Positions 44,533-54,029 of a DNA stretch of 64,000 nucleotides are shown here, piece by piece (position 1 is the first letter of the stretch; every line of letters begins with the position of its first letter). A program made the translations under genes and the position numbers. Source of the DNA: Ktedonobacter racemifer DSM 44963 (GTDB taxonomy: Bacteria; Chloroflexota; Ktedonobacteria; Ktedonobacterales; Ktedonobacteraceae); assembly GCF_000178855.1 (NCBI RefSeq), contig NZ_ADVG01000002.1, positions 2,108,001 through 2,172,000 of the forward strand, read 5' to 3'. Under the pieces are notes generated by a model that was not told where the DNA came from, ran no database searches, and saw only the letters and a list, made by a program, of their open reading frames with translations.

Positions 44533-44593
44533 TATGAATAGAATATGATGAGCGGGCTGGCAGAGCCAGCCCGCTCATCATATTCTATTCATA
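44533..44593. terminator. 29-bp perfect palindrome
   Basis: Arms 44533-44561 and 44565-44593, loop AGA; the tip is CTGGC-AGA-GCCAG as at 11360-11430. It lies between the coaX stop and the 3' end of the minus-strand RNA cluster, so it can stop transcription from both sides. Confidence 0.85.
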
Positions 44594-44644
44594 CCATGAA
44601 ATAACAAAAAAGCCCTGGTATGAAACCAGGGCCTTAAAGGAAAA

Positions 44645-44718
44645 TGGGCCTTCCTGGACTCGAACCAGGGACCTCAGTCTTATCAGGACTGCGCTCTAAC
44701 CACCTGAGCTAAAAGCCC
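44645..44718 (-). tRNA. tRNA-Ile (GAT), copy 2
   Basis: 74 bases, GGGCTTTTAGCTC start, anticodon loop CTGATAA, T-arm GGTTCGAGTCC, acceptor closing with AAGGCCC and discriminator A. No CCA encoded. The sequence is the same as the copy at 44991-45064. It is the last gene of the RNA cluster, after 5S. Confidence 0.95.
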
Positions 44719-44758
44719 GTAATCGCAACCATGAAACCCACCCATACAGGCGGGTGGA

Positions 44759-44876
44759 GAGGCGATGTCCTATTTTCCCACGGGGCTGCCCCCGTAGTAT
44801 CGTCGGGGCTGAAAGGCTTAACTACCGTGTTCGGGATGGGAACGGGTGTTTCCCTTTCGCTATGACCACCACTCCA
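44759..44876 (-). rRNA. rrf: 5S ribosomal RNA
   Basis: About 118 bases; the complement contains the conserved CCCGTTCCCATCCCGAACAC and AGTTAAGCC. It starts only some 20 bases after tRNA-Ala, leaving no room for a 23S gene, which normally lies between them. Ends are placed by family length and are approximate. Confidence 0.93.
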
Positions 44877-44896
44877 CCTGCATGTACAAATGGGTT

Positions 44897-44972
44897 TGGT
44901 GGAGATGAGGGGACTCGAACCCCTGACCTCTGCCGTGCAAAGGCAGCGCTCTACCAGCTAAGCTACATCCCC
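44897..44972 (-). tRNA. tRNA-Ala (TGC)
   Basis: GGGGATGTAGCTTAGC start, anticodon loop TTTGCAC, T-arm GGTTCGAGTCC, discriminator A followed by an encoded CCA (44897-44899). It lies in the 16S-5S spacer, a usual place for tRNA-Ala. Confidence 0.95.
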
Positions 44973-44990
44973 ATACATCTCGGTGCGAAA

Positions 44991-45064
44991 TGGGCCTTCC
45001 TGGACTCGAACCAGGGACCTCAGTCTTATCAGGACTGCGCTCTAACCACCTGAGCTAAAAGCCC
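44991..45064 (-). tRNA. tRNA-Ile (GAT), copy 1
   Basis: Same sequence as the copy at 44645-44718, with several flanking bases also shared. It is the first gene after 16S, in the usual spacer order Ile-Ala. Confidence 0.95.
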
Positions 45065-45222
45065 GTGGACAAAAGCATCAAGTTGTTCAAACAACTCAAG
45101 AGTGGTAAGGCTTGCCAAGCAAGTCAGTAGCCTGGTGAAGATAAGTAGTCGTCAGGTTCCTCCTGATAAATCAGGGGGATCGACCTGGGAATGGATTGCC
45201 ACAGTGGGCAATCACAGCTCCC

Positions 45223-46705
<1,483 letters not shown>

Positions 46706-46880
46706 CTTTTATAAAAATCTCACACTGGAGATTTTCTGTTCTCATTTGGATGACTTGCTTATCCTCATTGACAGGTTACTTGTACTTGTTTGTTTTCCTT
46801 ACCACTCTTCAGTTGTTCAAAGTACGCTCGATGCTTTCGCATCCGGTGCGCTTTTCGGTATCCCGTCCGGCGCAAGTGGA

Positions 46881-46909
46881 ATAATATCACTGCTCCGCAC
46901 TCTTGTCAA
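46881..46909 (-). promoter_or_regulatory. rRNA promoter
   Basis: On the minus strand: TTGACA (46904-46909), 17-base spacer, TATTAT (46881-46886). It lies about 170 bases ahead of the 16S gene, leaving a leader typical of rRNA operons. Confidence 0.75.
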
Positions 46910-46993
46910 GAGTTTTTTTCTCGGATTTTTGTAGATTGGAGAAATTGTTGGAAAAATTGCTTCTTTCAGAGCTTCACCCAGTTCAGAAAACGG

Positions 46994-47440
46994 CTAGCGT
47001 TTCTCCCCTGACTCGCGTTCATGCTTGGCATTAAGCTGGATGACCTTGTTCTTCTCTTGCTCAGAACGCTCCTCACCTGTACTCACGCTTGCAGGCTCAA
47101 GATAGTAACTACTTACCAGTGCCAGACCCACACCGAATGGAATCAACCCCGGGAGAAGCCAGGGCCCCAGATGCAGAGGCGCGTTATAAAACTGGGGCAG
47201 AAAGAAGCCGATTGGGTAGAGACCCGCGGTCAAGGTTACTCCGATCATAGCCGTGATGAGTCCCGCCCGCAAGATACCTCGACTACGACGCCTATTCGAC
47301 ATATTATCAGGGGTCAAGCCGTGCGAGATCATGGCCATCCGCTCCTTGTGCTGCAAATAGCGGATGAGCACAATGAAGGCAAAGAAAATGGCCAGGGCTA
47401 TCAACCAGCCACCTAGTACTAAAATCACGTTTGCCGACAT
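46994..47440 (-). CDS. DUF6249-like membrane protein
   Basis: 148 residues. An N-terminal helix (ILVLGGWLIALAIFFAFIVL) is followed by RYLQHKERMAMISHGLTPDN, a motif typical of small bacterial membrane proteins grouped as DUF6249. Two more helices follow (ILRAGLITAMIGVTLTAGLY; LLPGLIPFGVGLALVSSYYL) and a charged tail. AAGGAGA precedes the ATG. It is transcribed toward the rRNA cluster; in other bacteria this family often sits near an ECF sigma/anti-sigma pair, as it does here (47549-48816). Confidence 0.75.
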   Translation of the reverse strand: MSANVILVLGGWLIALAIFFAFIVLIRYLQHKERMAMISHGLTPDNMSNRRRSRGILRAGLITAMIGVTLTAGLYPIGFFLPQFYNAPLHLGPWLLPGLIPFGVGLALVSSYYLEPASVSTGEERSEQEKNKVIQLNAKHERESGEKR

Positions 47441-47548
47441 GCCTTTCTCCTTAGTTGAGCCTATGTTAGCTGCTCGTTATGATATGATACCGTAAGAAGG
47501 CTAGATGTTTCGCTTGCTATTTTCGTCTATTTTGCTGAAACTTTCTAG

Positions 47549-48229
47549 GTGCCTTCGTTCTCTAATAATTTTGTTATGGGTGAAATTTTCTTGCAATCGC
47601 CACAAAGCATAGGGATACCCTTGCCAAACCTGGCCTCTTCCTATCCAGAACAGGTTGAGCAGGATGATGCTGCCCTGGTCACAGCCAGCCAGGCAGGGGA
47701 TCAGGATGCCTTCGCCATCCTGGTACAACGCCATCAACGCCGGGTCTTTAATCTCATCTATCGTATGCTACAACAATACGAAGAGGCAAATGAGATTACG
47801 CAGGAAACCTTTCTCGCCGCCTGGCAGGGTCTCCCTTCCTTTCGTGGCGAGGCGCGGTTTTCAACATGGCTCTACCGTATCGCGTACAATTGTTGCTTAA
47901 AGCAGCTTGAGCTGCGCAAGCGGGACAAGGCGCTCCAGGTGGCCATGGAGGAGGAACATCTGCTCTATCATGCTGGTGAAGAGGATGCCACTGGCTCCCA
48001 GTTAGAGGCCTCCGCCCGCCAGAGTCTCGTGCAAGAGCACCTCGCGACCTTGCCAGCCAAGTACCGGGTCGTGCTTGTGCTACGTCACCTGCAAGATATG
48101 ACCTATGAAGAGATGGCTGACATTTTGCGTATGCCTATCGGTACAATCAAAACACATCTCTTTCGCGCCCGCAACCTGTTGAAAGAACGTATACAGGCTT
48201 TTGAACAAGATTGGAGAACGAGAGGTTGA
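47549..48229 (+). CDS. ECF-type RNA polymerase sigma factor
   Basis: Up to 226 residues (GTG start; an in-frame ATG at 47576 is an alternative). Region 2: DAFAILVQRHQRRVFNLIYR, EANEITQETFLAAWQGL, FSTWLYRIAYNCCLKQL. Region 4: LATLPAKYRVVLVLRHLQDM, then TYEEMADILRMPIGTIKTHLF. This is the usual two-domain ECF layout. It directly precedes a zinc-finger anti-sigma factor, so activity is probably controlled by membrane signals. The target promoters cannot be read from here. Confidence 0.92.
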   Translation: MPSFSNNFVMGEIFLQSPQSIGIPLPNLASSYPEQVEQDDAALVTASQAGDQDAFAILVQRHQRRVFNLIYRMLQQYEEANEITQETFLAAWQGLPSFRGEARFSTWLYRIAYNCCLKQLELRKRDKALQVAMEEEHLLYHAGEEDATGSQLEASARQSLVQEHLATLPAKYRVVLVLRHLQDMTYEEMADILRMPIGTIKTHLFRARNLLKERIQAFEQDWRTRG

Positions 48230-48231
48230 AT

Positions 48232-48816
48232 ATGCACTGTGCCAAAGCTGCATTTTATATCCAGCTGTACGTTGATAAACGCCTGCCATTGGCAAAGTTG
48301 CGCCCGCTCGAAATACATCTCTCATCTTGTTCCGCGTGCCGCGAATATTTACGCTATCTCGAGGTGGTCGAGCAATCTTTCTGCTCAATGCAACAGATCA
48401 TCGAGCCCGCCAATTTAACCCAGAATATTATGCTCCGGGTCGCGCGTTCAGTTCAACAGGTTGAACAGGCGCGCCAGGAAGAGCTGCGGCACTCTGAGTC
48501 AAACTTTTTCCCTTTGCGCATATCGCTCTCCGAGCTGATGACCATCCTATTTCTGGCTACTGTCGCCACGCTTGGCTTCTTCCTAGGGCAGCCGTCGCTA
48601 CGCGCCATGCTTCCCCTTGCTAATGGGCATGACGCACTCTCCTACGCCTTCGTCAACGCCTGGAATCAGCTACTGAACATTAACAGCAGTACATTGATGC
48701 TGATCTTTTGGATTGCCGGTACCGCTCTTGGGGTCTGGATTACACTTATGGCTGCCGGAAATGAGGTACGCACCATCTGGTTTAAGGCTGTTCAGGATCG
48801 CCTGCCCGTCTGGTAA
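48232..48816 (+). CDS. Membrane-anchored zinc-finger anti-sigma factor
   Basis: 194 residues from the ATG at 48232, 2 bases after the sigma stop. The cytoplasmic N-terminus carries the ZAS motif H-L-S-S-C-S-A-C (in RPLEIHLSSCSACREYLRYL), which binds the sigma factor. Two hydrophobic segments follow (ELMTILFLATVATLGFFLG and LMLIFWIAGTALGVWITLMA), placing a loop of about 45 residues outside as a possible sensor. The operon arrangement and family make sequestration of the upstream sigma factor very likely. Confidence 0.85.
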   Translation: MHCAKAAFYIQLYVDKRLPLAKLRPLEIHLSSCSACREYLRYLEVVEQSFCSMQQIIEPANLTQNIMLRVARSVQQVEQARQEELRHSESNFFPLRISLSELMTILFLATVATLGFFLGQPSLRAMLPLANGHDALSYAFVNAWNQLLNINSSTLMLIFWIAGTALGVWITLMAAGNEVRTIWFKAVQDRLPVW

Positions 48817-49018
48817 TGCCTCTGGGAGCCTGGCACTCTGCTCCCAGAGATCTCGCCCTCTACACAACCATGAAGCGATCTTTCTTATCCACAGACCATC
48901 CGATCAACCAATATCGGCTTTCCCTGACGTTCTTCCTATGACACATAGCTAACATGTGCTGCCTACGCTTCGATGCCCGCGATGCACCCTATTTGCATGA
49001 AAGGATATCGATATTTTC

Positions 49019-49897
49019 ATGGAGATCGTAAAAAAGCGCCGTCCCCTGGCCATCGCCCGGGGCCTTGTCCAGCTCTGTCATCCCCTGCCGGTTCTCTTTC
49101 ATGCCATTGCTGTGAGCATTTTTCTCCTGCTGGCCGCATGGCCTCACTTTAACTGGCTGCTCATTCTCTTAGCGATCGCGGCCCATACAGCTATGCAGTG
49201 CTCAATCGCTGTCCTCAATGACTATTGTGATCGCCACCTGGATGCTGCGGGCAAGAAAAACAAGCCCCTGGTGCAGGGCCTTATACGTCCTGGAGAGGCC
49301 CTGACCTTTGGTATAGGATTCATGCTGCTGATGCTCCTGCTCCTGCTACCAATCAACATGCCAGCGCTCCTGATCTCGCTTCTCTACCTGGCGTTTGGGC
49401 AGGCTTATAACCTGGGCTTAAAGTCTACACCTTTCAGTGGCATCGTCTTCGCGCTGGCCATCCCTCTCATTCCCATCTACGCCTTTGTAGCGATGGGTCA
49501 CTTTCTGCCACTACTCTACTGGCTAGTTCCCATCGCAGCTCTGCTGGGCGTCGTCCTCAACCTCGCAAACTCGCTGCCGGACCTGGAAGAGGATGCCGCC
49601 AGTCACGCGCGTACTCTGGCGGTCTTCCTGGGGCTACGCGGGACGTTCTGGACCTGCCCGCTGCTACTGGCGCTGGGGGGATGTTTAATGGCCCTCCTCT
49701 GGTATACAGGCCTGGTACCCGCCCTTCCCGGTTTACTCCTCTCAATCCTGCTGGTAGGAGGCCTACTCATTCTCGCACTCAGCCTGTATTCAGGACCAGG
49801 CAAACTACGTGTTACCCGTAAGGGCTATTTCTACCTGGTCGTACTTACCTGCCTGCTTCTTGGCGGAGGGTGGATTGTAGCGGCCCTGCTGGCTTGA
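49019..49897 (+). CDS. UbiA-family prenyltransferase
   Basis: 292 residues, about nine membrane helices. The two Asp-rich motifs that bind Mg-prenyl diphosphate are visible: NDYCDRHLD (67-75) and LPDLEED in ANSLPDLEEDAASHART. UbiA enzymes attach prenyl chains to aromatic rings in quinone, haem or secondary metabolism. The next gene (82 bases on) is an O-methyltransferase-like protein, which suggests a pathway making a prenylated and methylated aromatic compound; this is inference. Confidence 0.85.
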   Translation: MEIVKKRRPLAIARGLVQLCHPLPVLFHAIAVSIFLLLAAWPHFNWLLILLAIAAHTAMQCSIAVLNDYCDRHLDAAGKKNKPLVQGLIRPGEALTFGIGFMLLMLLLLLPINMPALLISLLYLAFGQAYNLGLKSTPFSGIVFALAIPLIPIYAFVAMGHFLPLLYWLVPIAALLGVVLNLANSLPDLEEDAASHARTLAVFLGLRGTFWTCPLLLALGGCLMALLWYTGLVPALPGLLLSILLVGGLLILALSLYSGPGKLRVTRKGYFYLVVLTCLLLGGGWIVAALLA

Positions 49898-49979
49898 AAT
49901 AGACATCAAAGTAATTTCACATGACTCAAGGCCGAATACCCGGCTTAAAAACTTCTATCAGGTGAGGAGATATTGTCTT

Positions 49980-51044
49980 ATGCCGTTGCGTCTGACCCCA
50001 CTGGAAGCGCTGCTCTCGCGCTTTAACATCCTGCCCACGCCGCTTTTTGATACGCCGCTCGCACCTGGAATCGCCAAGATGCTGGTAACTGCCTGCGAGC
50101 TTGGTCTCTTTGATAGCCTGAGCCAGAGACGACAGAGCGCCGAAGAGCTGGCCGAGAGTCTGCACTGCCATCCCCAGGGACTCAAGCTGCTCCTCAATCT
50201 CCTGGTCTCGGCTGGCTACCTGCGTGAGCGCCGTGGCCTCTACGCTAATAGCCGCATGAGCCAGCGCTGGCTCACCAGTGACTCGCCCGTCAGTATCGCC
50301 CCCTACGTGGTCCACAGCCCCGATATCGTCAATATCTGGGAACATGTCGACGAAGTCATCCGCACCAATAGCCAGGCCATGCGTATGCCCTACGAGGAAG
50401 GCGCCAGTTCGCCCGAGATGAAAGCCATGCTGGCGCGCCACTACGCGGGCCTGGCCTCGCTTGCCACGGCCCTTGGCAGCGAGATTATCCGCCATATACG
50501 ACTTCCCCAGGGCTCGACACGACTCCTGGATGTGGGAGGCTCACACGCCGCCTATAGCGCGCTCTTCTGTCGCAAATATCCTGACCTTCAAGCTACCATC
50601 CTCGATATCGAGCCAGGACTAGAGGCGGGGGCACGTACCGCCAAGCACATGCACCTGGAGGAGCGAATGAATTTTGTCTGTGGGGATATCGTCAAGGATG
50701 ATTTCTCAACGCTCTTCGCAGACCCCTTTGATGTCGCGCTCTACTTCCATATCGCGCACCTGCTCCAACCCGAGCTTAACCAGGCCATTTTGCGCAAGGT
50801 CGTTCAGACCCTGCGTCCCGGTGGTATACTCGTCTTCGTCGACCAGGTCACCGACCAGACCCACGGCTCCCGCCTGGCCTCGCTCATGGTACAATTCATG
50901 GCCCTGACCATGACCACCTGCGGCGGCACCTGCTACCCCTTCGCGAGCGTCAAAGCCTGGCTAGAGGAGGCCGGTATGCACCAGGTCAGCAGCTACCGCC
51001 TGCTCACCCCCGGCGCCTCCCTGATTACAGCAGTGAAGCAGTAA
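49980..51044 (+). CDS. COMT-like SAM O-methyltransferase
   Basis: 354 residues from the ATG preceded by AGGTGAGGAG. An N-terminal dimerisation/winged-helix part (IAKMLVTACELGLFDSLSQR, AEELAESLHCHPQGLKLLLN) is followed by a class I SAM domain: GSTRLLDVGGSHAAYSALF (motif I), ATILDIEPGLEAG, MNFVCGDIVKDDF and TLRPGGILVFVDQVT. This two-domain layout is that of small-molecule O-methyltransferases (Methyltransf_2). It probably works with the upstream UbiA enzyme. It is the last core-looking gene before the mobile patchwork. Confidence 0.85.
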   Translation: MPLRLTPLEALLSRFNILPTPLFDTPLAPGIAKMLVTACELGLFDSLSQRRQSAEELAESLHCHPQGLKLLLNLLVSAGYLRERRGLYANSRMSQRWLTSDSPVSIAPYVVHSPDIVNIWEHVDEVIRTNSQAMRMPYEEGASSPEMKAMLARHYAGLASLATALGSEIIRHIRLPQGSTRLLDVGGSHAAYSALFCRKYPDLQATILDIEPGLEAGARTAKHMHLEERMNFVCGDIVKDDFSTLFADPFDVALYFHIAHLLQPELNQAILRKVVQTLRPGGILVFVDQVTDQTHGSRLASLMVQFMALTMTTCGGTCYPFASVKAWLEEAGMHQVSSYRLLTPGASLITAVKQ

Positions 51045-51061
51045 ATCTTGAAAAGAAAGAT

Positions 51062-51190
51062 AAAAATAGCGCGTTGCTACACTGTTGCTACGTTTTCAGG
51101 GTACTTTGAGATTTAAGAGACAAAGAGATGTATCAAATAACAAAAAGACGAGAAGCCAGCTTGTTAGCTGGCTTCTCGTCTTTACCTTAG
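51062..51190. repeat. Interspersed repeat, copy 1, with hairpin
   Basis: Starts AAAATAGCGCGTTGCTACAC, contains a 17-bp hairpin (51144-51160 and 51167-51183) and ends TTTACCTTAGT. The same three parts recur in the same order at 53878-54003. The hairpin arms differ between copies but both pair, so the structure is conserved. It lies directly after the methyltransferase gene. Confidence 0.7.
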
Positions 51191-51192
51191 TA

Positions 51193-51320
51193 TTAACGAT
51201 CTTTGAGGTACTCAAGTTCTTTGGCAAACTGCTTCATGGAAATCTCAATGGCTTTTTGGACTGGCATTGCAGGTTTGGGTTTCCTGCTGTTTTTTTGCTT
51301 TTTACGTCCTTCTCCTTCAT
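51193..51320 (-). pseudogene. Frameshifted copy of a 42-residue protein gene
   Basis: Very similar to the intact gene at 63148-63276. It encodes M-K-E-K-D-V-K-S-K-K, then lacks one base in a T-run (plus strand, around 51285-51295), which shifts the frame; the other part reads VQKAIEISMKQFAKELEYLK in the second frame. The span is 128 bases against 129 in the intact copy. No Doc gene is beside this copy. Confidence 0.75.
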
Positions 51321-51668
51321 AACCCCCATCTCCTTTTTGGCGGCGTGAGAATCGTCTATAAAACAGTCGTTTTTTTGAACAGCTCTTCTGAGGCCTTTCT
51401 TGCCTTCACTTCCCCTATGTGACCGGGAGCTGGGTGTCACATCTGGCGCGCCTGGCCGTGATTGTGACTGCGGATCTCCGGTCACACGTTCCCAATTTAG
51501 CCAGCAATAGCGTGACATCTACCTATAACGAAACACAATGACCCTAGCCCTCCAGCCTCACATATAGATGTTTTTCCAGTTAGTTAATTCATTTTATTCC
51601 TATTTTTTACTTCTCAATTGACAGGCATATGATACAACTTCTATAGTGTATACAAGGCATCCTTTGCT

Positions 51669-52547
51669 ATGTCCTCATATTTGCCTCTCGGCCTGCCAGG
51701 ACATATTTTCGTAAAATGGGGGAAATGTTATTGTACGGCGATTGGTACACATATCGCCTCTCAGATCATGGGGAACAAGGAACAACATGGGGAAAGCGTT
51801 AGCCGTATTCATCGCCTGCGGGGACAGCGGTACACAGTTCAAAAACTTGATACTGTTGCGCGGCAGGTTGCATATCAGCGGCTTCGGTACGAGACTTTTA
51901 TTAAACGCCTTGGCTGGGATATTCCCGCAACAGAGGAGCGGGAATATGACCATTATGATCTAGAGGATACTACGACGATTCATGTATTTGGGGTCTTTGG
52001 GAAGAAATATCGGACAGAGCATTTGCTTGGCGGGGTACGGGTGTTTGCATTAAATTCCTGGGATGCATCAATGACAATGAGCGAGTTCAAGGACGCAGGA
52101 ATGATACCTGCCACTGTGGCTAGGGAACTGGCGCGCCGCGATCACTCGGACCTCATCGAAATCACCCGGCTCTGTGTCAAGCGTGGCTCCCGTCTTCCAC
52201 CTCCTGCAACGCCCCCCAACGCTGAAACAGAAGGGTTTGACCTGGCGATAGCACGAGACCTGACCTATGCAGCAGTGTACAAAGTAGCAGAGGAGACCGG
52301 GCGCTATCTCGCACTGGGTCTCGCGCATACCAGCTATTTGCAACTTATGAAGCGTGGCAACTTTTCTTTTGAGATTTTGCATGCTCAGGATCTCCATGAT
52401 AAGCGCGCCGGCTACGCATTGGCGCTTATCAATCTACCTGCCACAGTGCGCGCTATCCGAGCGAGCGGTGGGCGTGATCGCGCTAACCGGATGTTGGCGT
52501 TATGCCAGGACAAGAGAGCATTTGAAGCCATTCACCACATTAGCTAA
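51669..52547 (+). CDS. LuxI-family autoinducer synthase-like protein
   Basis: Up to 292 residues; ATG 51669 has AAGG upstream, ATG 51768 is an alternative. The stretch AYQRLRYETFIKRLGWDIPA followed by T-E-E-R-E-Y-D-H-Y-D carries R73, F77, W83, E92, D94 and D97, with exactly the spacing of R24, F28, W34, E43, D45 and D48 of the LuxI/EsaI family. Downstream GGVRVF and EITRLCV match the family's G-x-x-R and E-x-(S/T)-R. LuxI enzymes make acyl-homoserine lactones from SAM and acyl carrier protein; related GNAT-fold enzymes make acyl-amino acids. The product here is unknown. The gene at 52560, 12 bases on, may encode a signal reader. Confidence 0.75.
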   Translation: MSSYLPLGLPGHIFVKWGKCYCTAIGTHIASQIMGNKEQHGESVSRIHRLRGQRYTVQKLDTVARQVAYQRLRYETFIKRLGWDIPATEEREYDHYDLEDTTTIHVFGVFGKKYRTEHLLGGVRVFALNSWDASMTMSEFKDAGMIPATVARELARRDHSDLIEITRLCVKRGSRLPPPATPPNAETEGFDLAIARDLTYAAVYKVAEETGRYLALGLAHTSYLQLMKRGNFSFEILHAQDLHDKRAGYALALINLPATVRAIRASGGRDRANRMLALCQDKRAFEAIHHIS

Positions 52548-52559
52548 GGAGAAATACTG

Positions 52560-53633
52560 ATGGAACAGGAACGAACCAAGCCACAAGGCTCCTGGTGGCT
52601 TCGACTCACCGCTCCATCCGGCACTGCGAATTACGGTCAGGCTAATAACCGAGCCGAAAGGGAATATCTACGCCGTGCTGGCTTGACGAGCGTTATCGCA
52701 CCGTTTATTTTTATCGCGCCTCTGCTGCTCGTACAACAGGCGGCTGACTACGGCACGATCATAGCCACGGCTAGCCTCATGTTTCTTGTCGTATTAGCCC
52801 TTATCTTCAACAGGAATGGGAAACAGGTCACGGCGGCGCTCCTGCTCGTTCTCGCGATGGATGGGGCTATCGAGGGAGCACTCCTCTCGGCTGGCACACT
52901 AGCTTCCGGCTGGCTCCTTACCTTCGACCTCTTTGCTATCCCATTGGTCGCGGTTGCGGTCTTGCTCTCCCGCCGCTACCTCTGGTTCTTCGCGGTGCTA
53001 CATATCGCCTTTATCCTTGGTGATTTCTATCTCATGCCTCACGCCAAGGATTTAAATGATCTGGTCGCCCTCTGGCATGGCTCTGCTATTGCCTTTGCCC
53101 GACCAATTATCGTCTAGATTGGCCTGGCACTCCTCAGCAACCTCTCGGTGCTTTCCACCGATCAGGCCATTTCTCGTGCGGATCGCGCCGAAGACATCGC
53201 CGCACTCGAACATGAAATCGCCAATAGCAAACAGCAGCTTGAAAAAGATGCGCAAACATTGAGAGATGCGCTTGCACAGATTGCGAGCGGCAACTTCAAG
53301 GTGAAAGCACAAGTGCCACGGGGGACGGTGCTATGGGATATTGCGCGCTCTATCAACAACATGCTCCAGCGGCTTGAACGCTACGGGATGTCAGAACACG
53401 AATTGAACCGCACGAGACAAGAAGCACAGGTTCTCGCTTCGGCGCTGGATGATTTGGCGGCTGGTCGTCGTCCCCTTTGGCCCGGTCGTTCCGGGACCCT
53501 GCTTGACCCCATTATCGACCGGCTATCAGCCATGTCTGGCACTTCTGGTCGTTCAACGCCACAAGGGCAGCCACAACCAACAGCGCAACCACAACGACCT
53601 TCAACCCAACAGTTACCACGACGCCAACTGTAA
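52560..53633 (+). pseudogene. HAMP-type membrane protein, split by in-frame TAG
   Basis: One frame runs from 52560 to 53633 with a single TAG at 53115-53117 (codon 186). Before it: about six membrane helices in pairs (SVIAPFIFIAPLLLVQQAAD, ATASLMFLVVLALIF, WLLTFDLFAIPLVAVAVLL). After it the helix continues (IGLALLSNLSVLS), then a coiled coil and HAMP-like segments (IASGNFKVKAQVPRG to INNMLQRLERY; DDLAAGRRPLWPGRSG) and a Gln/Pro-rich end. TAG could derive from TGG or CAG by one change. No output domain is present. Co-transcription with the LuxI-like gene suggests a receptor or regulator for its signal (inference). Confidence 0.7.
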
Positions 53634-53665
53634 GCCTCGCTCTTCAGAAAAAGCAATGGGCTGGC

Positions 53666-53701
53666 CCCATGTGTGACCGTTGACCAACGGTCACACATGG
53701 G
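53666..53701 (+). terminator. 17-bp palindrome after HAMP gene
   Basis: Arms 53666-53682 and 53685-53701, perfect, loop AC. It lies 33 bases after the stop of the split HAMP gene. Confidence 0.65.
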
Positions 53702-53751
53702 ACGCCTGGTTATGAGTGTGATACGGAGCTAACGGTCTTATATTTCTGTAG

Positions 53752-53874
53752 TGGATTTTTTGTAACGAGTTGGGTGAACAAGGGTGGGAGCTCGTTAGCG
53801 CCCTGAAAGTTACTCCACCCTATGAAGATGTCCTATTGTATTTCAAATGCCTTCATACTTACGCCAGATCATGA
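53752..53874 (+). pseudogene. DUF4177-like C-terminal remnant
   Basis: A 40-codon frame after a TAG reads CNELGEQGWELVSALKVTPP followed by Y-E-D-V-L-L-Y-F-K-C-L. L-N-x-L-G-x-x-G-W-E-L-V followed by a Y-F-K strand is the end of DUF4177-like proteins. No start codon or first half is present. Confidence 0.5.
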
Positions 53875-53877
53875 GGG

Positions 53878-54003
53878 TAAAAATAGCGCGTTGCTACACC
53901 GTTGCTACATTTGCAGGATATGCGCAAGTCAAAAGACAAAGTGAGGTATAGATAAAACAAGGCGAGGAGCCGTTTTATAAACGACTCCTCGCCTTTACCT
54001 TAG
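53878..54003. repeat. Interspersed repeat, copy 2, with hairpin
   Basis: Begins AAAAATAGCGCGTTGCTACAC, shares AAAGACAAAG-type and GAGGTAT segments with copy 1, contains a hairpin with one mismatch (53959-53974 and 53980-53995) and ends TTTACCTTAGT. It runs directly into the tRNA 3' fragment. The two copies bracket the LuxI-like/HAMP pair. Confidence 0.7.
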
Positions 54004-54029
54004 TCGGGGTGAGAGGATTTGAACCTCCC
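54004..54029 (-). other. tRNA 3'-end fragment (possible attachment site)
   Basis: The minus strand reads GGGAGGTTCAAATCCTCTCA followed by CCCCGA: a complete T-arm (GAGG-TTCAAAT-CCTC) plus the 3' half of an acceptor stem and discriminator A. The matching 5' acceptor (CGGGGTG) and the D- and anticodon arms are missing upstream. Integrases of mobile elements often recombine within tRNA 3' ends and leave such pieces. Confidence 0.6.
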
